A stretch of DNA of 64,000 nt from Fulvia fulva. Taxonomy: Eukaryota > Ascomycota > Dothideomycetes > Mycosphaerellales > Mycosphaerellaceae. Shown piece after piece: positions 54,792-64,000 of the stretch. A program made the position numbers and the translations under genes. How positions within the stretch are numbered: position 1 is the first letter of the stretch; the number at the start of each line of letters is the position of its first letter. The notes below the pieces were generated by a model. It did no database searches. It had not been told where the DNA came from and saw only the letters and a list, made by a program, of their open reading frames with translations. Where the stretch lies: assembly GCF_020509005.1 (NCBI RefSeq), contig NC_063016.1, forward strand, positions 992,001 through 1,056,000, in the 5' to 3' direction.

Positions 54792-54799
54792 ATCAGGCG
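54792..54799. repeat. Target site duplication of the hAT element, right copy
   Basis: ATCAGGCG, matching 46702-46709. Confidence 0.85.
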
Positions 54800-55158
54800 A
54801 TCAGTTGTCTCGACCTCTGGTCTGTCTTCTCTTTCGTGCCCACGAGGAATATTCTAAGTTCGAATAAAGGAATGCAGGAGATGCATAGTGAATCAAGTCA
54901 GTTGACTTGTGAATTAGCCGAACAAGTACACAACGCCACAGTCCATGCCCACGCCATCGATGTAGAAAATTGTCTTGGAACAGTGCAGTAGGTCTTCCCC
55001 CAAACTCCCGTCTAATGCGCTTCCAGCACGAGAGCTTTTGCTACAATTGTCCCTCCGAGCCAGCCAGCCAAAGAAAGTCCACGCAGTCGATATACCCCGA
55101 ACTCCACGCCAATGTTACAGCAGTGTGACACTATACAAATATGCCAAGAAATTATTGA
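54800..55158. other. Intergenic between transposon and velvet gene
   Basis: 360 bases with the velvet gene's 3' UTR. No gene. Confidence 0.5.
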
Positions 55159-55866
55159 TCAACTGCGCTGATGCTTGCTGCCCGCCCCAGTCTGTCGTTG
55201 ATGGACCTTTATCGACTCGCTGTCAACGGAGAGTATGTTGGCCGAGCCACCAGCACTGCTCATCTTCATCAAAGTGATGCGCAGTCGATACGTTCCAGGC
55301 TGCCTGATGAGCAGACTGGGGAAAGTGAAGTAGCCCAACGACAGACGGCAAGGTTGATTCCGGGCGAGCGTCTCTGCGTACTCTTCGGGGATAGGATGGC
55401 ACGAGTCAAACATCTTCTGGCCAGTGAGAGTGCCACATTCGATCGCCATCCTCTCGCCGCTGCGAGTATCCGCCACCAACGACACGACGCCCATCAGCTT
55501 GTTGGTGTCGAGACTTTTGTAATGTGCGATGAGGTCCGGGGAGGGGACTCTGAGGCTAACCATGACGGAGGTCTCGACGGTCGTGCCATAGACGACGTTG
55601 CGTTGCGGCTGCCCAATCACGTCCATTTCGAAGGTTGGCTTTTCTGAGATGTTTGGCCTGGAGTAGGAGCTGGATGACTCTCGTCGACTGCGGCTGGACT
55701 CTGGCTTTGATGATCTCGAAGAGCTGTGCTTGGAGGAGCGGTGCTTGCTATCGCCCTCACCACCTTCGCGCCGCTCGCCGCGGCCCTTCTCGCGGCTGTG
55801 GCCAGCATCAACCGCACGTGGCCCGCGGCTGTCCCGGACGTGCGTCTTGTGCGTGGAGTCCGACAT
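55159..55866 (-). CDS. Short velvet-domain protein
   Basis: Velvet factors are fungal NF-kB-like DNA-binding regulators of development and secondary metabolism. One exon, 235 aa. An Arg/Ser/Lys-rich N-terminal tail (1-70) precedes a velvet domain at about 72-225: PTFEMDVIGQPQRNVVYGTTVE, then LMGVVSLVADTRSGE, GTLTGQKMFD, and the hallmark GYFTFPSLLIRQPGTYRLRITLMKM, ending ILSVDSESIKVHQR. It is shorter than VeA, VelB, VosA or VelC, with no C-terminal extension, so the subgroup is undecided. Its stop is only 360 bases from the RIP-marked transposon, a setting where silencing or mutation could spread. Confidence 0.88.
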   Translation of the reverse strand: MSDSTHKTHVRDSRGPRAVDAGHSREKGRGERREGGEGDSKHRSSKHSSSRSSKPESSRSRRESSSSYSRPNISEKPTFEMDVIGQPQRNVVYGTTVETSVMVSLRVPSPDLIAHYKSLDTNKLMGVVSLVADTRSGERMAIECGTLTGQKMFDSCHPIPEEYAETLARNQPCRLSLGYFTFPSLLIRQPGTYRLRITLMKMSSAGGSANILSVDSESIKVHQRQTGAGSKHQRS

Positions 55867-58206
55867 GGCGAGGTATGGTATGATTGGGGGCGGTATGGGT
55901 CACGAGGCAGGATGATGCTTGATTGACGGTGCAGCTGAAGGTATTCCGGAGGGATGGTGTCCAATTGATCTGCATCATTGTTAGCATCGTCTCACCATCG
56001 ACGCCATTGGGCACAAAGTCGAGCGTCGCGGGGAAGAAGACTCACTCTCGAGCGCAGTGTAGCCACCTGAAACTGGTGATAGCAATGTCGAGTACGATGT
56101 GGTGGTCCCAGAACAGCGGTGAGGTGGTGGTGGAGTGTGGGAGAGAGTTCGATCTAATGCTTGGAGCTACCGGAGCTATGGGAGCTGATCGCTCGTGGTT
56201 ATATATGGTGCTCGAGGCTCCCGGCCTTTCTCTTCGTTGACGATGCGCATCGTCAGCCCCCAAAATCGATAGCAGGGAATCGCACTCCTGCGCAAGGTCA
56301 AAAAGATTGTGGAAAGGAAACTCCAGGCTTCACAACTGCCTTGCTCGTCAGGCGGGACGCGCCACAACACCCCCAGGCGACCTCGATCGAGCATAATGCA
56401 TATTGGTTCAGTCTCGCCCACGCTCCATCAAGCATGTACAGGCTAGCCAGCAGCATCGCTGATAGCGCTTGTTCCGATCAGCTTCAGATGATATCAAATC
56501 GACGGCCAGTGTCTGTGTCGCCAACATGCAGCGCATCATCTCGGCTAGCCTCAAGTACGAAGCAGCCCAGGCAAGATCCACCTGGCGAATCGGCGACGCA
56601 TCCGCCATCTGAGCCGTTCGATCTGGCTCAGTGCGATGAGTGATCTCCCCAGGCACCTGTCTTGTTCCGGACCCAGAGACATGGATCTGGAAATGGTGGA
56701 TCGTTCGGCCTACACCCTCCAGAAGCCCTTCTTTGCCAACGACGCCACGAATCTGATATTTGAGATCACTTCACCACAGTCTTTCCTAGAGCAGATGTGC
56801 GACATCCAGCATCGGAGCCTGTCGCCTCGCTTATGCCACCTGGCTCGGCGGTACTTCATGGTCTGCCGCCTCGTCGTCGAGAGAACACACTTGCCGAACA
56901 TCTCCGTCCGAATCACCATCAAGCCGTGTGTGAGAGGCTCTTTGATGTGACCTGCAGGCGGAAGAACCTTCCACCATCGGGGATGCATCGGGTCTGCACG
57001 CCATCATTAACCTGAGAAATGCCCACGCCCGAAGCTGCGGGCCCGGCGGCGACAATGCTTGCAGCGCGCCTTGCTACACGAATGGCATTTGACACCGCAA
57101 GTCTCGTATTGAACGAGGTGTTTGCGACAATTACCTGTTATGGCAACCACAGTCATCTAAAGAGGGTCGTGCTGTCATCTCACTCAGATGTGGCCCACCT
57201 GTATGGGTCTTTGGCGATCGTGCACCGATCAATGCGACACATGGGACCTGTCATTTTGCCCATAGATGTGGTTGTTGGGCAGATATTCAGCCACTGACAG
57301 TTTTGTTGCGAGGTCGACGCGCCGACAGGGGTGATGCTTGCAACAGCATGGATCATGGCATCGGACCTCGAGCACGCTACGGCCATTGCAGACAGATCAA
57401 TTATGCACGACATATTGAAACAAACCTCTGCACCGAGAGTGCGATTCCTTCGCTGGACTCTTGGCGACCATTGCTGAGAAGAGCAGAATGCGTGCGCTTG
57501 ACGAAACGTTAGATTCCGATGGCAGGCAATATCGAAGCGCAAGCGTCGATTGTGAGGCGAGGGCTGTCCAGTGCCGTCACACGACAGTGCCACCTTGGCT
57601 TGACGATTGCGCACAGGAGCACAGCAGCGTGGTCTCGCGGATCACTTCCGACGCAGGTACGAGATCGGGTTGTCACACGTCCTCCCATGTGGCGGTCCTC
57701 TTGTATCGATCTCTGGCTGTCGGTACGCACGCCCTGCAGGAAAAAGGTGAGCGCACGATTGCGCAGCCGCTACGCCTTTACAGCCTTCTTTCGACAGACG
57801 TGCAGGTTTGTAATGCGCTGTCGACCAAGATCCGGCACCATGGGCTTGTATCAACGGCGACTCCGTGGTCTTGGTGCGAGCCAGCCGCACGCCCGGTGCC
57901 ACTGCGCATGTCCATTCGTGCTACAGTCAGTAACTTCCACAAAGGTTCAATGCTACACTGGCCGAAACATATAAGGCGCCCTATTTCTTCTTCCAAAGCG
58001 CTCAAATGCATGCCATTTCTATTTCTGCTCGTGATCATCCCAAGAAGGGGAATGGACAAGCATTGTGGTCACAAGGCTTCGTTCAGTCGCAGTGGTGCAA
58101 CTCCATGTGCATGTTCTATGACAAGTATGCGTATCTCGATCTTCGTCCTGCAGTATCCTGAGCCTCATCTATCCCAATCTCACAAACACTGCACGCTTGG
58201 CTGAAA
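55867..58206. other. 2.3-kb intergenic
   Basis: Upstream of the velvet gene, downstream of the DUF7918-like gene. The longest frame (247 codons, about 57461-58204) has random-looking composition, no domain and no start context. No repeats or RNA genes recognised. Confidence 0.5.
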
Positions 58207-59835
58207 TTAGAGTTCCTCGTCGCTCTCTACATCCGTCTGCTGTACAACTTCCTTGGTGGCGTCTGGCTTCTGCTGCACGACTTCATCGGCAGTGAGCTGC
58301 TTTGTCTCGATCAACTTGTTTGCCGAATCGGCCCCAGTCGGCTGAGCTAGGTTGCCGTTCACGTGCTCTTTGATATTGCTGAGGACGGCGCGCTCTGGTC
58401 CAGCCACAGGCTGATCGATGAAGACGGGTTTGGATACGCCACGGGACCGGTCGTCTTCTTCGAGCCTCTTTGAAACCTCTTCTTCGTCAATGTCTTCATC
58501 TTCAGAGAACGCGGCTTGATCTGGAAAATGCAGACGTCTCGGAGAGTCTTGTTCAGTCTTCTTCTTGGCCTTCCGAGTCTTGCGCCCGCCATTTCTACGT
58601 TGAGTCGGCTCATCGTTGTCGGAGTCGGAATCGGAGTCGTGGTCCAGCTCGGCGGTTCCTCTCTTGCTTACAGCATCACCAAGACCAAGCTTCGCCTAAA
58701 ATGTTTGTTAGCCATATTCTTGAAACAAAGAAGATCCCCAGCCTGACATTACGTACCAAGGCAACCGCATCTGGCTTGATTTGCTTCGAGGGAAAGCCAC
58801 GGAAGTCGAACTTGCGCAGGACTTCCTCACTTCTGTAGAAGAACTTGAAGACGGCATACGGCTTGTCATCGGCATCGATCGGATTGTAGTAAACGAAGGT
58901 GCCTATGTTAGATGATGCTTTCTTGCCAGCGGTCCTGCCGGCTGTGTGCGAGATGTTACGGTCGGTCTTTGAGCCACCAGCAGCTTCGGGAGAAGTGCTG
59001 CCATTCGCGTCCCATGGACGTTGTGTTGTCTGTTGCTCGATGATGACTCGTTGGATGCTGATCTCGATAACGCCGGCCTTCGCGGTCTCCTCCTTGTCTG
59101 CAAGGTTGTTGGAGCCCATATCTTGCATCGCTTTCACCAGTGGGTCCTCGGGCTCTGGCACTTGAGTGTCGAATTGGAGGGACAGCTCTTCAATCATACT
59201 CTCGATACCCACCTCTTGGAACACCCATTTGTGGAAGTGCACGTCGCTGTCCTTTGATTCGCGTATCTGCAGCGCATGTTGTTATCAGTAAGTGGCCTTT
59301 GCTCTGGTTAGCACAACCGCTTACCATTTTCCCGCACATGTCGATTTCGCCACTCGGCGTGCGGTACCATTCGTTGGCAGGGTCCAGATACACGATGTTG
59401 CATTTCTCGGGCGTCTCACGGCCGTCGAGTCGAAGGGTGGCGAGGAAGTCAAAGGGTTGTAGCGGCGCCTGCAAAGAGCCGGTCAGCTCTACAGAAGACC
59501 TCGCCTACGCCCTGTCACTTCGTGACCTACCTCTTGGTCTTGCGAGTGCGTGCGGTACCATCTCTTGGTCTCCGCTCGGCGGTCGTCCATCTGCTGCGTA
59601 TCAGTGTCTTGATGAAGCTGCTGCGCAGCTTCGGGCACTCGAATGTGTTTACGCATGTACATACCTCGCTCCGGATGGACGCCGCGGGCACGAGTCTTAG
59701 GCCAAACGACATGCCCGTCTCCGACTGCACATAGCAGCTGAGGCGTTTATCGCCGAACTTCTGTTGTCCCCATTCCTTGAGTGGTGTGCCCGACGAGTCG
59801 ACGACCTCCACGATGAGGTTATTCTCGAGATACAT
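58207..59835 (-). CDS. DUF7918-like protein with acidic C-terminus
   Basis: Five exons on the minus strand (59665-59835, 59531-59593, 59325-59468, 58757-59266, 58207-58695) give 458 aa. The N-terminal domain (about residues 1-220) begins MYLENNLIVEVVDSSGTPLKEW and runs through SCYVQSETGMSFGLRLVP, PFDFLATLRLDGRE and a GWVF-like HKWVFQEVGIES. This pattern is common in fungal nuclear or hypothetical proteins now grouped as DUF7918. The tail (about 296-458) is Asp/Glu/Lys-rich, with DSDSDSDNDEPTQRR and a basic RKTRKAKKK patch that could be a nuclear signal. Exon 2 has a CAGCAG tandem acceptor. No known function. Confidence 0.78.
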
Positions 59836-60320
59836 GCTGCGCCGTTGTGGTCTGTCCGGTGCTTCTGGTGTCCTGCTCGTGGTGTTGCGGCAGTGTCGTT
59901 CGCTTTCCGCGGACCTAGATGATCGTAGTCAGCTGGCACGAAGCGCGATCTGTATTCGTTTTCACGAGGCGTGGTGGCGTGGCAAGGTGTTTTGTGTTGT
60001 GGCGGCTTGAAGCGGGAATTCAGGAGAGGTGGAGCGTTTTCGAGAAGCTGGTTGAGCTGCGGCAAACACATGCGAGTGACGGAGGATGAACTTCACTTTT
60101 CACTTCGCACTCTTCATACTGCGGCCTATCAGCGCATACTTCACGTCGGTCTCAGACGGAAGTGTATTGTGACACTGTCGATTGCATTCAATGCTTACAG
60201 CGAAGACTCTGTTATTCTTAATTCCAGCACCCCAGGGGTATCTAATAAGCCAACCACATACGCCGTCACTCCATCGCTGTGCATATCGCTGCCAGATCTG
60301 AGCTCGAGTAGCTGCAAAGA
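59836..60320. other. Short intergenic
   Basis: Upstream of the DUF7918-like gene and downstream of SPT8. No gene seen. Confidence 0.5.
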
Positions 60321-62563
60321 TCATTTATGCCAAACACCTTTGTCATCTTGAACGCCGATCTCGTAACCGAGAAGCACCTGCAACAGAAAAAGATGTTAGC
60401 GGTGCTCGAGATAATTTCGCAACATGTGTACTGCCTTATGCCCTTCAGTACTTACCTCGGTGCCATTCCCTTCCCACCCTCTATTGCCGGCAGCAGAAAG
60501 CATGAAGCGACACGTTGGATCGATGTGTATAGCACTTATGACTCCGCCGCGATGTCCAGGCACGATCGTGAAGGGCACCGTCTTATGCCTCGACTCCGCC
60601 TGGGCAAGATCGTAAATGCGGAGGATGTCTTGCGAAGCACTGTTGTGACGCAACACAGGTCAGCCATCATCATCAAGAAACGATCACCCTCTCAGGGATA
60701 CACTTACCATACAAGATGCTTTTTGTTCGGCATAGCACGAACAGCATACACCGGTCCACTTCCTTGCTGGAACTTGAAGTTACGGTTCGCTTCAGAACGT
60801 TTCGATCCCAAGTGGTGAATGGAGTACTCGTCCACAGTGCAGTTGCGACGGCCAACATAGAAGAAGTTCCCATCAGGACTCCAACAAGCGCCTGTCGCCC
60901 ATGGTGGCGTGCTACCGACAGGCTGTATTGCTGCGACTGGCTGCTGTACTCTACGGTCCCAGATGCGAAGTGTGCCATCAATGGCCGCGTCGAGAAAGGT
61001 CGACTCGGACTGAGTAGGAAGGTCGGCGACGGAATATTGCTGATCCTCATTGGTCGGTGGCGCAGTCAACGGTTCATCTGAGTGAGGCAGCCCGTTTGTG
61101 ACTATGCCGTTGGCGTGCAAGTCTGTACTGCCAGATGCACCCTCTTCATTCCTCTGCTCGGGCTGCCAAGCTGCTTCGGCCAGCTCTGGTATGATATCTT
61201 CTGAGGCACATGCAGGTATCGCAGCATCTCCATTGCTGGCATTCATCAACGCCGTGTCCATATCGCTGGCCGCACCCTTCTCACTACCTTGCATCTCATC
61301 CTCGAGGGCTTTCGTTAGGTCATCATCGTCATCGCCGAAGGAGTTACCACCACCAGCACCACCTGCGGGGTCTTCGCCGAAGAGAGATCCATGGTCTCCT
61401 TCCCCAAAAAGACTACCTTCTGGGGAGCCAGGGGCATCTTCGTCGCCTTTGCCTGACTGCCGTCTGCTTTGGTTCAACGACATCGAGCCATTCTGGGTGG
61501 GCTTATCTGCGTTGTTGCTGGAGAAGGTATCGCTAGGTAGATCCGGCTGCGTCTCAGTGACTTCGGGAACGGCGAGATCACTAGTCGGTCGTACCTCGAT
61601 AGCACCAATCTGGCTGCCGGACATCTTGAAGGACCGCTTTACTTTGCCGCTGTTGAGGTCCCAATCGTGAATGTTCTTGTCCCAACTTCCGGAGAGTACA
61701 CTTGTCTCGTCCCGCGACAATTGTAAGACTGACACGGCGCTCGTGTGTTCTTTGAGGGTGGTGATTCGGGTACCAGCTTGATGGCGACAGGTCTGTATGT
61801 TGATACCTCCTGATTCCAGACCAGAAAGCAGCCAGAGAGCTTGGTGTTGCACAGCTAGTGAGTAGACAGGGCTGGTCCACTTTCCTTCATCTGGTTGTGA
61901 AGGCGGAGTCTTTAAGTAATTGGACTCTTCATTCTCCCAGTACGTGATGAGCGATCCAGCCTTCATGACGCTGTCCACAAAGGGATGCTTCTGAGCCACC
62001 GTCAACGGCACCTTCCCGTTCGCAGTATCCACCCAGTTATACATCCGCACATAGCCATCCGTCCCTCCAGAGAATACATAGTGCATGTCCGGCGTTGCAG
62101 TTATGGCATTGATTGAAGTGCCCTGGGGAGCGGCCATAGTCGGCACGATATCGTAAGCCTGGGCAGTCAGAGCCAACGACCGTGTTGGAGGTATCCAGCT
62201 CACGCCAGAGCTGCCTGGAGATCGTCCACTTGATGTTCGAGGAGAGTTGGAGGCCACAACAACTGACTGCTTCGCGCCTTCCTCGTCAGCTGCGCCACGT
62301 GTAGCAGTGTGCTGACTTGCACGTTGTGATGGAGATTCTGGTTCATTCTTGTCCTCATCGTCCTCATCCTCGTTGTCATCATCATTATCATCATCGCCCT
62401 CGTCCTCGTCGTCATCATCGCCGCCTGCATCCATGTCCTGATCATCTTCATGGTTGGCCTCGTTCACATCCTCCATTTCCTCATCCTCGTTCTCATCTTC
62501 GTCCTGGGATCCGGTCGCGGGATCGTTGTCATCGTCGAAGGCTGCCATATTACAGAGAATCAT
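60321..62563 (-). CDS. SPT8: SAGA complex subunit Spt8
   Basis: WD40 subunit of the SAGA co-activator; in yeast it contacts TBP and controls TATA-gene transcription. Exons 60708-62563, 60456-60639 and 60321-60377 (minus strand) give 698 aa. The first 80 residues are almost all Asp/Glu, typical of Spt8. The WD40 part starts near ALTAQAYDIVPTMAAPQGTSINAITATPDMHYVFSGGTDGYVRMYNW and includes WLLSGLESGGINIQT and VLSGSWDKNIHDWDLN. An acidic/Ser-rich loop of about 160 residues precedes DAAIDGTLRIWDRR and ACWSPDGNFFYVGRRNCTVDEYS. A second in-frame Met at 62548 (MAAFDDD) is an alternative start. Intron positions preserve the last two blades. Confidence 0.92.
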
Positions 62564-63760
62564 CGGTACGTATGCCCAGATCGTTCCGACATAAGGCTAA
62601 ACCGACACCAGGACTCATCGTCTTCGCTAGTACAGCCGTTGCGATGCGCTCGCGGTTGCTTGCGCCCGTGAACAGGGCAAGTGGAGCGCTGTGCGTTGGA
62701 GGAAGGGTTCAATCACAAGCAGAGGGAAGAGCTCGCCAGAACACACATCCAGACGACGTCCTAGATGCTCTCAGCGATATGCGGCGACCACAGCTGAAGC
62801 ACATCTTTGGAGCTCGCACATCGGACCCTCGGACCCCACAAGCCATTGCATCGGAACACTTCCGCGCAGCCGGCGTTAGGTTCTACCCAAACCCTGCTTG
62901 GTCCGCCTACCTGCACCTCATCTCTCACTCTCCCTCGCAGGTTGACGTGCACAATGCGCCATCGATCATGGAGATGCTCTGTCTCCGGACAATGGTGGTG
63001 CGATAGGATATGGTGGCATCAGGAGCTGGGCACGAGGAAGGCGGGTCGAAGTGACAGTCTGGCTGGAACAATGTTGCAGCAATGGCGATTGCAAGTGGAC
63101 GGCAACAAGAGCAAGAGCACCTCACACTTGGGAGCTGCGACGTCGGCAGGAATGGAAGTCAACATTGATGTTGCAGGAAAATGCACGTAAGAGCTATCGG
63201 TCGCAAGGTCGACGGTCGCAAGGTCGACAATAGTGCCTGTATGCCACATGTATGTGGATACTGTCAAGCCCGTTGGGTGTCTGTGATGTGCTTCGTTGAG
63301 GTGAGACGGATACCGCCGGTGCTTGCTGCATAGCCAGATGTGCAGCAGGACAGCCGAGATGTTGGATGACAGGGATGGCGCGAAAATGTACGCGAGCTCG
63401 AGCTCGGGGCAGGAACAAGAAGGTCGATGTTTGCAACACGACCAAGATGCGCAGCATGTATCATGTATCCTGCCAAAGCACACATGAAGCTCTCTGGACC
63501 CCTCCCCATCTTCCAGACCACTGCATTCGGCGCCAGTATAAATTGTATCTCGGAGAAGGTGTGGAGTTGTCGCGTGGTAGGCACCAGTCTTGATCTTCCC
63601 ACCCTCACCCACTGGCAAACGCTGCACAACAAACGCTGCTTTGCCTGCCTGCAATTTCCCCTTCCGCACCTGGACTTCTCCTTGTCACCTCCACATACAT
63701 CACTTCCAACAACACCACCACATCGAAGATACATACACTGACAGACTTCCACAGCGCGTC
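62564..63760. other. Divergent promoter region
   Basis: Between SPT8 (-) and the gene at 63761 (+). A duplicated CGCAAGGTCGACxxT is at about 63201-63226. Long frames on both strands lack features. A TATAAAT is at 63538, 220 bases before the next ATG. Confidence 0.5.
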
Positions 63761-64000
63761 ATGAACGAGCACCTTCTGGAGCGGTTTGGCCGCTCCAAGA
63801 AGGGCACGCGCCACGAGACTCAGAGGGTCGAAGTGTGGCTGCAGCCCGCGAAACTCAACTCTCGCATTCGAGATTACTTCGCAGGTGAAGCTGCTGATGG
63901 CCGGAAGTGGCTCTCACGGCCAGAGATCCCAAGCTCAGATGAGTTAATGGATACAGACACAAACTCATCGGCCTCATCAGACATCGTAGAGATTGCAGCC
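63761..64000 (+). CDS. Partial gene cut by the window end, unidentified
   Basis: The frame is open from ATG (GCGTCATGAACG) to the edge, 80 codons. It starts MNEHLLERFGRSKKG and has a WLSRPEIPSSDELM phrase. I have a weak impression that this resembles the N-terminus of fungal NFX1-type helicases, but the helicase core is outside the window. The leader is CA-rich (63690-63760). The 3' part is absent, so no function is claimed. Confidence 0.55.
   Translation, partial: MNEHLLERFGRSKKGTRHETQRVEVWLQPAKLNSRIRDYFAGEAADGRKWLSRPEIPSSDELMDTDTNSSASSDIVEIAA

Noticed and set aside
57461..58204. 247-codon plus-strand frame
   Set aside because: Random composition, no domain, no leader, no splice logic.
62317..63006. 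229-codon plus-strand frame rich in His/Arg
   Set aside because: It is antisense to the Asp/Glu run of Spt8, which produces His/Arg artefacts.

Overview
The window is nuclear DNA of a filamentous ascomycete, most likely a Dothideomycete (Mycosphaerellales-like; lineage inferred from family types and gene style, not proven). Genes are dense and lie on both strands. They carry short GT-AG introns of about 44-110 nt (one of 283 nt), with TATA-type promoters on small highly expressed genes. There are no bacterial features. Introns were placed by hand from splice signals and reading frame.

Left part (1-28063): transaldolase, Cu/Zn superoxide dismutase, a secreted T1-type ribonuclease, a DUF3632-like protein, the osmosensor Sho1, a class II aldolase/adducin-fold protein, an orphan 381-aa protein, the Rho GEF Cdc24, an F-box/WD40 protein divergent from Cdc24, a small secreted cysteine-containing protein, a BTB protein, a peroxisomal-type enoyl-CoA hydratase/isomerase, a single-pass membrane protein and a 648-aa low-complexity protein.

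Middle (30071-45951): arginyl-tRNA synthetase with an apparent mitochondrial presequence ahead of a second start Met, a CAP10-type GT90 glycosyltransferase, a membrane alpha/beta hydrolase with a probable one-base frameshift near its start, a BTB protein, a tiny 70-aa tandem-repeat protein with a 30-nt microexon equal to one repeat, Doa1/Ufd3 (WD40-PFU-PUL), and a second, related BTB protein.

Right part: 46710-54791 is a decayed hAT DNA transposon with an 8-bp target duplication and terminal inverted repeats. It is split by an antisense-oriented LINE that has its own 13-bp target duplication. Both are riddled with stops of the kind RIP makes (CAG to TAG). After it come a short velvet-domain protein, a DUF7918-like protein, the SAGA subunit Spt8, and the start of an unidentified gene cut by the window edge.

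Themes: polarity and osmotic signalling (Cdc24, Sho1), ubiquitin-linked adaptors (F-box/WD40, three BTB proteins, Doa1), and transcription (Spt8, velvet). I see no secondary-metabolite cluster, tRNA, rRNA or CRISPR. The most unusual object is the repeat-protein gene at 38625-38979.
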